Position numbers and translations under genes: made by a program. This document shows positions 25,547 to 38,507 of a DNA stretch of 64,000 bases, one piece after another. The stretch is from Davidsoniella eucalypti (taxonomy: Eukaryota > Ascomycota > Sordariomycetes > Microascales > Ceratocystidaceae): the NCBI GenBank assembly GCA_004009845.1, contig RMBW01000007.1, forward strand, positions 534,907 through 598,906. The letters are read 5' to 3'. The stretch's first letter is position 1; every line of letters begins with the position of its first letter. The notes under the pieces were generated by a model, which saw only the letters and a program-made list of their open reading frames with translations, made no database searches and was not told the origin of the DNA.

Positions 25547-26940
25547 ATGGCGTCGGTAGCAACACCAGCACCACCGACTATTGGCGGCCATGCTGCCTCT
25601 TCAGATCCAGACACATACCAACTAGAACTTGCCACCGGCGAAGGGCCGCAGTTCCGGACAGTCTTACGTACGTCACCGCGCAACTGCTCGGCGACCGAAG
25701 TGCCCGTGCTCTCCCTGCGGTCCATACACGGCGACGCCACAGCCCGGCAAGGGCTTGCCTCTCAACTCCGACAAGCCGCCACAACCAGTGGGTTCTTCTA
25801 CGTCCGGGACCACGGCATCCCTCCCGCCGTGATTTCCCAAGCCGAGGTACGAGCACGGCAACTCTTTGCTCTGCCAGAGGCCGACAAGGCGCGAGTGGCA
25901 CGTGCCAAATCGCGCTTCTTTAATGGTTGGGCACGCTTGAGTTCGGGGCAGATTTCGCCGTCGGAGACGCGGGATCGCAAGGAAGGGTTCATGTTTCGCT
26001 ACGATCCGCGCCACGATCCGAGGTTTGTCGGGCTGACTGAACGTGAGATTCTGGACGGTGTTCCGGATGGTGTGCGTGAAGGGCTGATGGCAGAAGACTT
26101 TGTGTGGGATTTGGAGGAGTTGTTGCCTGGATTCAAGGCAGGCGCTCTGGCATACTGGGCGGCTTGCTTGACGCTGGCGAGAGACTTGATGGGCATCGTC
26201 GCTCTAGCCCTCGGCGTGGACGAGCGTTACTTTGACCATCTCATGACGTATCCTGGGAGGTAAGTCCCGTAGTCCTTCCTTCCCTTGCCCTCTCACCACC
26301 AACATCAACCACGCTGTACTGACTATACGGGCCACAGCGACCAAGTCTTCAACTTCTACCCGGCAAACACGGCGGCTTCTGGCGGGCATGTCGACGTGGG
26401 CATCGGCTCTCATACAGACATCCAAACACTCACGATCCTATGGCAAGACACGGTTGGCGGGCTCCAGGTACTAGACCATACGGGCCAGTGGCTCAAAGTA
26501 CCCCCCATTGCCGACACGTTCGTCATCAACATTGGCGATTTTCTAGCACGGCTCTCCAACGACCGTTTCCAGTCGACAGTCCATCGTGTCTACAACTATG
26601 CTGCCACGGATCGTCTGTCGATGCCGCTATTCTTCGGCTTCAACTTCGATGAAACGTGCGACGTGGTGCCGACTTGTGTGTCCCAGAAAGAATCGGCAAA
26701 GTATGCGCCGATCAGCTGTGGAGAGGTATGACAACTTTCCCTTTTTTTTCAGGGTCTTCTTGTTCTGTTCCTTTATATTCTGCTCTCTTCATTACATGAA
26801 CGAAGACCTTGTCGATCGTCTGCAGGACGAGCTTCTTTTGTTTTTTTTCGTACGTTGACTAACATTGTGATCTGTTCCTGTCTTTGCCCTCTTGCTAGTG
26901 GTGTCGGCTACGTATAGGAAAGGCGGTCAAGGAACCTTGA
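25547..26940 (+). CDS. 2-oxoglutarate/Fe(II) oxygenase, isopenicillin-N-synthase-like superfamily
   Basis: These enzymes use Fe(II), O2 and usually 2-oxoglutarate to hydroxylate or oxidise small molecules; the substrate cannot be told here. Three exons: 25547-26259, 26338-26725 and 26899-26940, giving 380 aa. The start is the first ATG (MASVATPAPP); the frame is open upstream only to a TTG. The DIOX_N region is visible (VPVLSLRS, TTSGFFYVRDHGIP, ETRDRKEGF). The catalytic triad is H263-x-D265 (GSHTDIQ) and H320 (STVHRV), with the cosubstrate-binding R330-x-S332 (DRLSM). Exon 3 is only 14 codons (EWCRLRIGKAVKEP) and restores the helix that ends these proteins; without splicing, translation would stop just after exon 2. 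Single neighbours are unrelated, so no biosynthetic cluster is evident. Confidence 0.87.
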
Positions 26941-29900
26941 TCTGAGAAAATGGGCAGCGGCTTGCTTGTCAGGCATCATCTGACGATATACCGTTGCAAT
27001 GCTAGCAAGTAGCAAGAAAGGAAACGGCTCTAGTAGCACAAGAACGAGAAACGCCCGTTCCTCTTGTCCAATTCTTCCAGCGATAGCCAGGCAACGGATC
27101 GAAGGCACCTAACCTCCACAAGCAGATGTAAGTAAGTCGGGCGTCGTTTAGCATAGTCACTTGTTGTCAGGCAGTCCCCTCCATGCTTTATATTCGTTAG
27201 TCTTCCTTATTTCTCTGTATCATCCTCCTACAAGCACGAAATATATCAAACATTACATCAACAACACCAGCATGTATGGTTCAATATTGGGGAGATCAAA
27301 AAACAAAGTATTGGCATCCGTGGTCCAAAAAGTCACCGCATTGCTGCTGATTTGCCAGGCCTGGCTCCCACATGAAAAGAACGAAAGAAAAAAAAAGAGA
27401 AAAAAAAAGCTGACTGTCAAGATTATGCTCGGCTCAGCCACCGCTAGTTTGCAAGATATAAAGCTGGCAGTTTGTTAAGGTTAAGCTAGCCAGGCCTTCG
27501 AGGGAACTATGTATGTTGATCTCTGGTTCACAGCCTTTTCCTGATTTTCGGCACGCCAATGCTTTTCTTCCTATAGCTATTTTTGTTTATTCGTGAGAGA
27601 TCGTGTCTGTGTTTGAGTGGATAAACCCAATGACTTCATCGTGCTTTGGTAGCAGAGGTAAGGGTTAATGGGTTTGCCGTAGATACAGAACAACACTTTG
27701 TATTTCGAGCATTTATCGGGAAAGAAAACAAATAAACAACCAAGAAAAATAGGCATATGTTCGTGCGAGATCAAAGCGACACCTCCGATTTCTTCTAGTT
27801 CTATAGCTAGCTTCATAAAGGCTGTAAGATTGACCTTGAAAGCTTGTTCTTCCCTCCCTCTTGTACCTCAGACCAAGTTTTTATGCTTTAAGTAATATAA
27901 CTTCAATTATTACTACGTGACACACAGCAGGTGAGAAAAAGAAAAAAGAGGTAATTTTGGAAGACAAACATGAGGGTTTGATTGCTGCGGGAAGAAATAG
28001 AAATAGAAGTCGTTGAATATCTAGGTAGTATTAAAGTCCAAGCAGAACCAGAAAAATAGAAACATCAAGTAAAAATGGTAAAATCGCAGCTAAGTTTGGT
28101 TTGTCTCTCTGGTAACATTCTGGAAGGCCGAACAGGGACAAGCCCCTAAGGTTAAGGGGAATTCTAACCCTCCGCCTAACCCTATATTCAATGAACCCGA
28201 GCCGTGCTTGAGATTTTATCTTTTTTTTCTTCTTTTTTTTTTCCTCAACACTGTTTGTCAAGCATTGATTGATTATCGCCGGGATGATATATTTACCATA
28301 CATATTGGTATATTTTGACAATGTATCAGAATCTACGTTTAATGAAGCAACAATGATCATTTTAACCGGCGGCCGTTGATCTTTTTTTGTATCAAAAAAA
28401 TTCATGAGACGTCGCCGATATAGCTTTTGTTCCTGCAGCTTGTGTGCAGCAAGTCTAAAGGAAGAAGTTGTGTGGGTGTGATTGAAGTTCGAGCTAACTG
28501 AATTAAAATACTTTTGTTTAAAAACTTGTTATTTGTCTCTTATTTCTGTGTGAAGATTCAGATAAAGCGTAGGGAAGAAAAAGGGAACATGTAAAAAAGG
28601 TCGAACAAAGTCCTGTTCCAATCGAATCCCGCCACATCCTTTAGTTGGAAGGCAAAAATATAAAGGAGGGAAAAATAACATAAAATACAAGGCTAATAAT
28701 ATTCAGGCTAGAGAGAACTAGGTCCTCTTTTTCTCTTCTCGATTTTCTAGTTCTTACGTCGGTTACATTTTATTTCATCGCCCGACGAAAAGGCCAACGA
28801 AGAAGAGTTCAAGAAGCGAGTAATACATAATTTAAAAATTTAAAAATTTACAGAAAAAGGTACACAAAGTTTATGGCACGGTGAATCTTGCAACAGTTGT
28901 AGCGGCAGGTCGGCAACATGGCATCAAATTTATGCACGGGGTTGAAATCAGAGCGGCTGGGCGAGATCAAGAGAGGGGAAGTCGGATTCCAATGCACGTC
29001 TTTTTCGTACTATAGGATTAGAAGAGGAAAGTGGAAGATCGGCCTTGGAGTGGAAAAGGCGAGTTAAAGATAGTTAGAGCCGAACAACTTAGGAGAAGGA
29101 GGAGGTTGACGTCTTCTATGCAGCAAGTTGGCCTGCTAGTAGCCCCAGAAACAAGACTATTAGTGTCTCTCAGACGTCAATCTGAACGGAAAAGAAAAGA
29201 ACGGGGCTATTATCTCTGTGAGAGAAGAGACATGATTCCGTAGGATGCCGAAATAATAAATCGTGGAAAATAACAAATAGCACACGACTTGGTGAGTAAA
29301 AGATTGTTGTACCTGGTGTGATTGATAACTAGGGTATAGATACATGTAGGGTTACGGTACGAATTGGCTAGCCTCGATCTTTGAGATGAAGGGGGCAACC
29401 ATAATCAGCAAGCAAGAAAAGAAGCCTGCAAGCTGAGACAATGAGAACGTCGTTTTGTGCAGATACAATATCTGGCATGTACAGATGTGTATTGCATACT
29501 TCTAAAGAGTAGTGTCATTTGCAATAGACCGTAGCCGCGGCCTACGATGCGCCATTGGTGGGCGAGACGCCAGCACCTGCATATCGATATCGAGCTGTAT
29601 CTAAACGGGCGTGAAAGACGGAACAAGAACAGGAAAACAAAAGGCAAATGGTAAGAGCGCATAAATTGTCGAGCTACGTTCTTGTCCGGCCAAGAGGGCT
29701 CATCAATCGCCGGGATGATCCAAGTGGACGAGAACAGGCCTTATTAGCCGTGAGATATAGGGTGTCATTAATTTTGGGCAATGCGACGGAAAGGCCTGCG
29801 CATCTTTGTTTTCCTGCCTACCTTTTCCCAGCAGAGATACATGGTGACAGAGTAAAAATAAAGAGAATCACGGCTGCTCTGTTGGGCTATGTTTAGTGCA

Positions 29901-30868
29901 TCGTTGCGATTGCAGGTGGATGGGCCATGGAGAGGCCTGAAAGCGTACAGGTACGACGGCAAATATAGCGGTCTTGCAGAGAAGGAGGCTTTGACTGAAG
30001 AACTACTGCTGGCTGAGTGGGCACCAAACAGGTAAGCAGAGGCTGTATAAGGACATGGAAATAGTGAGCTCGCAGTAGCAGCGATACGTTTTATGGTTCA
30101 TTGGGCCTGCCTGCGGGCTGAGGTGGATGGGATGGGATAGGACAAGACAGGATGGGTTATGGATTGGCTATGCCGATGTCAGTACCACCAGATTGCAGCC
30201 GATTAGGTCGATAGGTCGATTATGTAGGCGCTGCTGAACTGGAGTGACATATTGTCGGCCGTTGGAACCCATAGTGCGAGAAAGAAGCGAGGCTGTGCCG
30301 GATATCTGTGTGATCGATACGATACAAAGGCTTATAAGAGGGCCTTTTGGGATTTCTAGATTTGAGTTATCTTGTTCTTAGTGAAGCTGCCAAAGGCTTC
30401 ATAGCAAGTGGAATCGGCCAAGTCACCGCATGGAGATTGATTGTCGAGTCTAGTGCTAAAGAACAGAAGAATTACCGGTATATATGAGCTAAAACACAAA
30501 CGAACAGAAGCCCAGCCCCCCCTTTAGTGGCATATTCTCTGCTCAACTCAAAGTAGCAGCCATAGCAGCGCAGGCTTCAAGCCCCTGGCAGAAGAAATAC
30601 GCGTGCGCAAACGATTGCATTGGCACTGTAGAGATGCTCCGAAATAATGCTGTGTAGAACAGTGTGCAGAAGGCGCGCAATTTCCCAGAAGCTTGTAGAT
30701 TCCCTGCTTTTGCCTGGCTAGGCCCCTAAGAATAGCCGGGAAGATGCTGAAAAAAAAAAAGACAAAAGAAAAGAAGAAAAAAAGTCGTTCCTAGATGTTT
30801 AAAGCAGCTAGATTTGGTGGCGAGATTAGCGCTGAAACGTGCTGTATTCTTAGTGGGCTAATAGTGAG
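26941..30868. other. gene-free stretch
   Basis: About 3.9 kb with only short frames that lack domains and plausible splice partners. There are A/T-rich patches (for example AATTTAAAAATTTA-like text near 28830) and purine runs. No tRNA or other RNA gene was recognised. The space is unusually long for this part of the window. Confidence 0.45.
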
Positions 30869-32760
30869 TTGTTTTCAATCTATGCCTTCTCTTTCTATCC
30901 TTCCCTTTCTCACCTGTTGATGACCCTTTTGTTGTTTTACACCTCCCTTAATTTTTTCCCTCTTTTTTCCCTTCTTTTTTTTTTTCTTTTTCCTTCTTCC
31001 TACCTCTTTGTCGCCTTCTTGACAAAATCGCGTGTTGCGAGCGAGATTCAAAGCATCATCGTTAACTCGACAAGCAAAGAGCAAAAAAGGCTTTCGTCGT
31101 CAATCTTTTTTTTCTTCTCGATTGTTGTATTCCTTCTCTCTGCCTCATTTCCACTTCCTTCGTTAATTGGCGCCTACTGGCTTATACTTTTACAAGTCGC
31201 TTTTTTCTACTTCTTTTGCTTTCTTCTCTTTTATCGGTTTCCTTCTCTCAATTTTGCCCCGGATATCGACGCTAAACAGAGAAACTCTTGTCGAGACCGA
31301 TTGAATTATTGCATAGAAAGACGAGGCTATATTCTAGACACTCCGCTTACTTTCCTACTTGCAACCAACGACCTAAGCTTTCATTTTATTTTATTCTTCG
31401 CAACAACTTGCCAGTTCAGAGAACCTTTATTCCGGAAAATAGACAGCTACGATTATCACGAAAACAAAAAAAAGACGTGCAACGAAATACCCAGACCGAC
31501 TATTGGCATCGAGCTCGCTTTCTCTCTCTTTCTTTCCATTGGTACGTTTCCAGTCGACCGACATATCCATATCGCCTCTATACTCTGCTCCCACCCTAGC
31601 TTGGCTTGGCCTTAGCAAGATGTTCTAGAGGGGGTCTGTTGTCTGCACCTAGGCTGTCGCCTCCGTCCGCTTCAATGCCGCTTGGGCTTCCGTGCATTGT
31701 GCTGCGTAGCCTCGGCCGACCAGACAGACAGACAACAGGCAACTTCCAGTTCCTCTTGTATACACAACCCACATGCAGTCATCGTATACATGCCCATTTC
31801 TACCCTCAACATACCCGACCCCACAACATCATCGATACCGTCAAACTCAGCACAAGAAAGCCTTCAAGTTTGCTGGGCTGGATGTCAGTACAGCAGCCAC
31901 CCCAAACATGGAAGATAGACAGTCGGTCATCTACTGCTAGCCATCAGCCAGCCAGCCAGCATCGACATCGACCGTCCGACCCCTGATATACCCCAGTCCA
32001 GCCAATCAGATGTCGTAGGCCCATGTCTGTTAATGTCGCGCACGCCCCTAACGCAATCAAGCGATTGCTGCTGTTTACTGCTCTACTTCACACACAACGG
32101 CCTATTCTTTCTTCTCCTGCCAGTGCGATCCTTGTTTTCTATCGACTCGGCCTTGTTCTTGCCTGTCTTCTTTTCTTCCCTTCTTCTTTCCTTTTCCTCT
32201 TCACCCATCTATCGTCAGCGTTCATTTATCGTCCGTCTCGTCTTATCCCTTGAGGACAATGCCCGGACAACCTTCGCTTGCCTCCCTTTGCACTTAACCG
32301 GGAATGCGACTGGCAAAATCGCTGTCGTCCTCATAATCTACGCAATAGACTGCCTTGCCTTGCTGTCATTGTTGTCGTCCTATCATCAAATCATCTATCA
32401 CAGTCTTTATCGTGCCTGGTTGACATTTACACTAACAATCTTCACATTCTTGCAGACGGCATTCTTTGTTATTTTTTCTTTAAAGCGGCATTTTATTGCA
32501 TCTTCCACATCATCGCTACGATTTTCATTGGCGGACCATAAACCAGTCTGACCAACGTAGCCTTGCTCGATCTGTATCTTCGATTTTGCCTCAAAAATAC
32601 TGTCGATCGTATCCCCGACATTTCAAACTGCTTAACTGCAGTTTCCACTACGACTATTTCTACCATTTGTCTTTTTTTCTTTTCTTTCTCTCTTTCTTTT
32701 TCTTCTATAGAAATTCTTGATTTGCTTTCTGCGCAAGTCTCTTAATAATACCTAGCCACC
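30869..32760 (+). promoter_or_regulatory. pyrimidine-rich leader/promoter upstream of CK1
   Basis: The plus strand is strongly C/T-biased for nearly 1.9 kb up to the CK1 start, which has a good context (CCACC ATG). This could be a long transcribed 5' leader, possibly with its own intron, or a promoter with long pyrimidine tracts. The 248-codon hydrophobic frame at 30869-31615 is best read as a by-product of the composition. There is no direct evidence for a transcription start. Confidence 0.4.
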
Positions 32761-34259
32761 ATGTCGTCCTCATCATCCAACGTGGTGGGCGTCCACTACC
32801 GCGTGGGTAAGAAGATTGGTGAGGGTTCTTTCGGCGTTATTTTCGAGGGAACGAACCTCCTCAACAACCAACAAGTCGCTATCAAGTTTGTATGTAGCCC
32901 TGAACAACTCCAAATATTGAGTCAACTGGAATTCAAACTAATTAATTATTTTCTTACAGGAACCCCGCAAGAGTGATGCTCCTCAACTTCGCGATGAGTA
33001 CCGTACCTACAAGATCATGGTTGGTTGCAGTACGTATACACAAAAAATGAACATAAACCAAATAGTAGTCGACTGTAATTCTAACATGCATGCTTTTTCC
33101 AGAGGGTATCCCTAATGTTTACTACTTCGGTCAAGAAGGCCTTCACAACATACTGGTTATCGACCTGCTCGGCCCCTCGCTAGAGGACCTTTTCGATCAC
33201 TGTGGCCGGAGGTTTAGCATCAAGACCACTGTGATGGTTGCCAAGCAAATGCTGTCTCGTGTGCAGACTATTCACGAGAAGAACCTGATCTACCGTGATA
33301 TCAAGCCCGACAACTTCCTGATTGGCCGTCCTGGCACCAAGGCTGCCAACACCATCCACGTCGTTGATTTCGGTATGGCCAAGCAGTACCGCGACCCCAA
33401 GACCAAGCAGCACATCCCGTATCGCGAGCGCAAATCGCTGTCCGGAACTGCTCGTTACATGTCGATTAACACGCACTTGGGCCGCGAGCAATCCCGCCGT
33501 GACGATCTGGAGGCACTGGGCCATGTTTTCATGTACTTCCTGCGCGGCGGTCTACCGTGGCAAGGTCTGAAGGCTGCGACCAACAAGCAGAAGTACGAGA
33601 AAATTGGGGAGAAGAAGCAGACCACTGCCATAAAAGACCTTTGCGACGGATTCCCCGACGAGTTCAACCAGTATCTGACCTATGTCCGTAACCTTGGCTT
33701 CGAGGAGCAACCCGACTACGACCACATGCGCGACCTGTTCACCAAGGTGCTAAAGGACCGCAACGAGCCTGAAGATGACGTATACGACTGGATGTTGCAG
33801 GGAAACCAGCAGGGAAAGGTGTGGGATGCGACCGCCAAGCAACACGGCTACCACAGCCGGCCAGCCCCGGACCACAACCAGCACAGGCAATCACAGGCAG
33901 CTGCTCAACACGCCAACAACTTGACAGTAGCGCGTTTAAACGCCGCGCAGCCCCCCACTCCATCTCCGATCAAGCAGATGCCGAACAAACGCGATCGGCA
34001 AAACGGCCCCGGCGCCATCAACGCGACGAGGAACTCGGGAGCAGGGGGGATGCGGGATCTGGCCACCCCCACGGCGTCTACACAGGCCCAGTTCCAGAAT
34101 AGCGCGCAGAACTTGCCGCAAGCTCAACAACGCATGTCGTTGACTGGTCAACAGCAACCGACACCAATGACCCAGGAGGATGGACAGGATGCCCAGAGAC
34201 CAGCCGAGAACCCGCCTACTGGATTGCAGAAGTTTGCTAAGATGGTATGCTGTGGTTGA
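32761..34259 (+). CDS. YCK2: casein kinase 1, plasma-membrane Yck1/2 type
   Basis: Ser/Thr kinase of the CK1 family. Yck-type members are anchored by C-terminal palmitoylation and act in nutrient sensing, endocytosis and morphogenesis. Three exons: 32761-32889, 32960-33029 and 33103-34259, giving 451 aa. Introns are 70 and 73 nt, and the junctions restore AIKF|EPRKSDAP and MVGC|KGIPNVYYFG. Motifs: glycine loop GEGSFGVIF, Lys42 (AIKF), catalytic Asp132 (YRDIKPDN), Asp155 (DFGMAKQY) and the CK1 signature ERKSLSGTARYMSINTH. After the kinase domain (~residue 300) comes a Gln/Pro/Asn-rich tail ending in KMVCCG; the paired Cys is the expected palmitoylation site and separates this protein from Hhp1/CK-1a clock kinases. 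Kinase domain and tail together make the subtype call strong. Confidence 0.92.
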
Positions 34260-36257
34260 GAGAAGATCAAGAAACGAGGACGAAGAAGATGAAGGACGAG
34301 GAAAGATATTCATGTCATACACTCTTGCTTTTTTTTGCTTTTTTTTTTTTCTAAAGTCTACAGCCATTACTATTACTTACTATTCCCTGCGTCTACAACA
34401 ATTCCCTTTTTATTCTCTTTCTTTTTTTACATAGCATCATTATTCTTTTTTTTCTTCTCTCTATCCTGTTCTAGTTATCTAGATCATGTTCTTTTTTACT
34501 TCTTTTTGGTATCTTCTTCTCTTCCAAGTGTTTGTCTTGCCTGCTTTTTTCTATCCTTTTTGCTATTGGGGTGTTTTTTTCTTTTCTTTCTCGGGTATCG
34601 TATCGAATTGTCTGGTAATGCTGTCTTCTAGTTTTTTTTTCTTTGAAAGTTTGATTTTGCTATTTGGTTCTATTTTATATTTTTCTTTTTTAAAGAGCGG
34701 CGTTAATGATTGTCTCTTTTATTATTATTATTCTTGAGGTTCTTTTTTTCCATCGTTTACATCTTACACTTTTGTCATACATTGTCTCACCATCCTTCTT
34801 ACTCTTATTTTATTTTTTTATTTAAAAAAATATTTCTCCGTTTCATGATGTCTTTAAGGTGGGTTTTCTTTACATTTTTGCGTTTTCTAGTGTTGATGAA
34901 AAATTGAAGACATTGAAAGAAATATTCGAGTTGCTTGTTTTTTCATCGATAGTGAAGATAAATAATGAGAGTAGTCGAATATAAAACTTCAACGAGACTT
35001 TTTTTTTCTTTTTTTCCTTCGAGGAACCTATAATCTTTCCCATCCTCTTTACCTTCACTTTCTTTTTCTTGGCTGTGGTTTATACTGGAAAACAATTCTG
35101 TTCAAACGACTTCATATTAGGCTTTATTGGTAAAATTTATGTGTTTCTAGACAAGCAAAGACGAAGAATGAAGTTGGGCGATGACTGGGAAGGATAGTCA
35201 ACAAAGGACTTGAAAATCTGAAAGGAAAAAAAAAGAAGGACGAGATACTTTTATGATTATGAGGTGTTTTATCTGTGTGTGCTTTAATATATTCTGACGT
35301 GTCTATATCAAGAGACACGAAATCTTGACTTCTCATGTAAATTCTCAGTGAGGAAGCGTGTATCATGCTTGTTTTAGTATCTTATTTTCTATGTCTATTT
35401 TGTTGCGCCTAGATGGCAAAGTTGAGATGGGAATCAAGGTTTTGGAATATAATATATGCTTGTATTTTGTATAAAAACTAGATTGTTTTCCAACGCAACG
35501 TTGCTTTTTGAAGGCTATCATCATCTGATATTAGAATCTCTGTCTGATATCTTAGGAAGAATAAGGAACTTAAAAAGAGTGGACCTCATCTTTCTCTTCA
35601 TCAGCTTATGATAGGGAGAGGCGATAATAACGAAGAGCATTGGTATAAAACTGTATATTACAAAGCATGGATTGATAGAAAAAGAAAAAGAAAAAAAAGA
35701 ACAAACTCTCGGTTTTACGTACGTACTGTTTTTCTCTTTCTCTTTCAAACCAATAGTTATAAAAAAATAAATAAAAATACCAAGCCTGCCAAGACGCCAT
35801 GTCCGTTCCCGTGTCCAAGCACATCACCGATCTCGCCTTTAGCGAACAACGGCGAACGCTGGGGAACGTCTATGGCAAAAACAGAAGCACAACTATGGGA
35901 CCGATCCGGGGGGCCATCACCGGCGTTATCCGAAGCCCTAAACAAGCTCACAGCCACTTCCTCCGTATCCCAAACACAAACTACTCTTCGCCGTTGCTCT
36001 AGTGCCCGGGCCGCGGACGGGCTACGACCGTGTTCTTTTACTCGCTAGTTATTGGATTCGATGCTGTTGGCTTGGCGTACTTCAAGCCGGAAAAAAGACA
36101 CATAAAATGGGATATGTAGAGGACGAACGGGTCTATCACGGACAATGCGTCTATTTGGCCTCACTGAAGCCTCGTTGAGTGTATAGTAGCTGGAGCCCGA
36201 GCTCTAGGTTGCGCTGCTCTACAGCAAGAACTTTACAATATATCGATGTAGCATCTA
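34260..36257. other. CK1 3' flank (T-rich) and spacer
   Basis: From about 34320 to 35110 the plus strand is very T-rich, again a coding-strand pyrimidine tract after a gene. At 35799-36002 a 67-codon frame starts at an ATG (MSVPVSKHITDLAF), and a different frame at 36025-36120 reads TTVFFYSLVIGFDAVGLAYF, a possible membrane segment. I could not join them with a convincing intron and do not annotate a gene, but a small frameshifted or spliced mitochondrial-type protein is possible. Confidence 0.4.
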
Positions 36258-37202
36258 CTATATACTACGTAGTGAATTATAGTGTTCACCTAGTCCAAAT
36301 CCGTGAAGATGATACGCCACATATATTTTCTTCCTAGCCCCATCTGCTGGTTCTTCTAGTGCCTCTGTCGGCGCTATAACGCGCTCACCACTCTTCTGTA
36401 TCACGACAATCTCTACATTGTACGCCTCCGCCAATGCCTGCAACTCGATCTGTCCACCCCATTCTGCCGTGTTCTCGATACGCTGTGTATACGTCTCGAC
36501 ATCATCTTCCAGGAACGGCGCAAAAGTATCCGCATGCATGCGGACATATCCCGCTGCTATCTTCCGCAACGCCGTATACGCTGGCTTTGTCGTAGATGTG
36601 GACCCCACAAACAGCGAGGCAGAAGATGCCGGTAAGGATATCTCGCGTAGGGCGAGTTGATCGGCTATCGCGTTGAAGAGACAGTGGCCGTCGGCTGGTA
36701 CGTCGAATTCGACAAGTGAACGTGCTTCTAGCTTCGGCGCAAGTGCCTCGCGTTCGAGGGCTCGATGATCCGTCATATTTGCCGCCTCGTCGGCCGCCTC
36801 ATCTGCAAAAGCCTCCTTCTCGGCTGCACGGCGCGCCAGGCGTTCTTTCTGTCGATTCCGCTTCTTCTTGGGACCTTGATCCGGCGTGCTCTCCATCGGA
36901 GATTCTTTCGCGACCAGTGATAACGCAGCCAACTTCTTGTCTGGCTCTTCGTCTTCGCCTCCTGAGGACTCGGCGGCTGGTGCTGGCGTCGTTCCGAGTA
37001 GAGCATCTAGTTCGGCTTGTTGCTTCTCGGCTAGATCGCGCTCCATGGCAGCGCATTCGTCGTTGATACCCTTACGGGTTTTCTTGGTCGCGTTCTTTTT
37101 CTTGCCTGTCATGCGACCCTGAAGATCCTTCTTTTCGCGCCGATGACGGGCTTGTATCTCCTCAAGTTTCTGAGGTGCTGCTGAGGGTGAGGCGGCGTCC
37201 AT
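36258..37202 (-). CDS. OTU2: OTU-domain cysteine protease, Otu2/OTUD6 type
   Basis: Deubiquitinase family; yeast Otu2 and human OTUD6B act on ubiquitinated proteins, including ribosomal subunits. Single exon, 314 aa. I start at ATG 37202 (MDAASPSAAPQKLEE) because the upstream frame begins with TTG. Residues ~1-150 are charged and helical (RHRREKKDLQGRMTGKKKN), typical of the Otu2 N-terminus. The OTU catalytic core begins at VPADGHCLFNAIADQL with Asp171 and nucleophile Cys174, followed by EWGGQIELQALAEAYN and the catalytic His307 in GLGEHYNSL near the end. Length agrees with fungal homologues. It is convergent with the CK1 gene and lies tandem to apsA on the same strand, with a 1.3-kb gap. Confidence 0.92.
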   Translation of the reverse strand: MDAASPSAAPQKLEEIQARHRREKKDLQGRMTGKKKNATKKTRKGINDECAAMERDLAEKQQAELDALLGTTPAPAAESSGGEDEEPDKKLAALSLVAKESPMESTPDQGPKKKRNRQKERLARRAAEKEAFADEAADEAANMTDHRALEREALAPKLEARSLVEFDVPADGHCLFNAIADQLALREISLPASSASLFVGSTSTTKPAYTALRKIAAGYVRMHADTFAPFLEDDVETYTQRIENTAEWGGQIELQALAEAYNVEIVVIQKSGERVIAPTEALEEPADGARKKIYVAYHLHGFGLGEHYNSLRSI

Positions 37203-38507
37203 GACGACAATAGCGCCCAATAGCTGCTTAGAAGTATATACAGGGGTTTGTGATACGGCTATAAAATTGATGTTCGATTCGGGATATCTGTACAGCAATA
37301 GATCAATGTTCTGTCGAGATAAATAAAGCGATAGGTACGAATATCTTCTGTGTATATCATCCGTTTAATTTTGGCGGGGTTGTTAGAAGCTTGACATTGT
37401 TTTGCTTCGTTTTGTAGCTCCTTTGTGCAGCTTATCTAAGCAGCATTTTCCAGTAGAGGGGCAACTACCTAACAGCACAAAAACTAGTGCCTACTATAAT
37501 TTTGACAACTTCCAAGTAGAATTAGAGTATCTAGCACTCGATGGACTAAGAGTCATTGCGCTGGCTTTAGTTAGACAATTCACTGGTAAATACAAAGGAT
37601 AGCGCATATCAAGGAGGAACTTAGCATACACTAGTTAAATAATGTAATATAATGGGTTGTTTCTAGCAATCATCGTCTTTATTTTGTTTAGTTTGAGATA
37701 GATACAACCCATACATAAAATAAAGAAGAAAAAAGGAATGGTACGAAAATACCGTCCGATATATCACGGACCAACTAAAAGAGATATCTTAATGTTCAAA
37801 TACAGAAAATACGAGCAATCACCGCTCTGCAAAATATAACAACAAAAATGGCCACCAGAAAAACTCCGAGCCCTCCCTTTCATATCCTGCAATAAAAGAC
37901 CTTGAGCTAGAAAGTAAGTAAGAGAAAGAAAAGGACAAAGAAGGTATAAAATCAGAACGCAAAACATAAAGGAGAATAATTGTAAAGGGATTATTCGAAA
38001 ATAAGATGAGGAGAGCCTCAGATTGAAGGGAGAAAGAAGAGAGAATAAGTAAACGAGTTAGAGAGTGTTATATGAATAGAACCGCTTAGGATGTAGACTG
38101 CGTGGACAAAAGAGAGAGATAAAAACAAAGATAGAGAGAGACTGAATACTTTTTTCCCCAAAATACAAATATGGTATAGTTGCGCTACTTCAACACGCTT
38201 AAAGGAAGGATAAATATATGGTTCAGATATGACGCAAGAAAAGGAAGAACGGAGAGAAAGACGGGGAAAAAAAAGATAAAGGAGATATATATGGTGTTCA
38301 CAAGGAAAGTAAAATAGTCGGAGTGTGGCTATCAGTAACAAATGGCGAAAAGAAAGGACTCAGATGACCCTTTAAAAAAATATAGGACAAGAATCGGAGG
38401 CAAAGAGACAATAAACAAAATAAATGAGAAGTTGTACAAAGAGGGCCAAGGCCGTCATGGCATAGGAGAAAAAGAAAAATGAGCATATAAGACTTTTTTG
38501 TCTCTGT
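37203..38507. other. OTU2 promoter and apsA 3' flank
   Basis: The half nearer apsA (about 37720-38507) is A/G-rich on the plus strand, giving a pyrimidine-rich coding strand downstream of apsA. The half nearer OTU2 carries its promoter. No gene is supported. Confidence 0.5.

Noticed and set aside
28031..28405. 124-codon minus-strand ORF with a Lys run
   Set aside because: The Lys run comes from a poly-T tract; no domain, no splice partners and no conserved-looking block.
30869..31615. 248-codon hydrophobic ORF on the plus strand
   Set aside because: It sits in a C/T-rich tract, which automatically encodes Phe, Leu and Ser; it has no convincing ATG context, domain or topology pattern.
35799..36120. 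Small gene with MSVPVSKHITDLAF start and a TTVFFYSLVIGFDAVGLAYF membrane-like segment
   Set aside because: The two pieces are in different frames and no intron with good splice sites joins them; kept only as a note.
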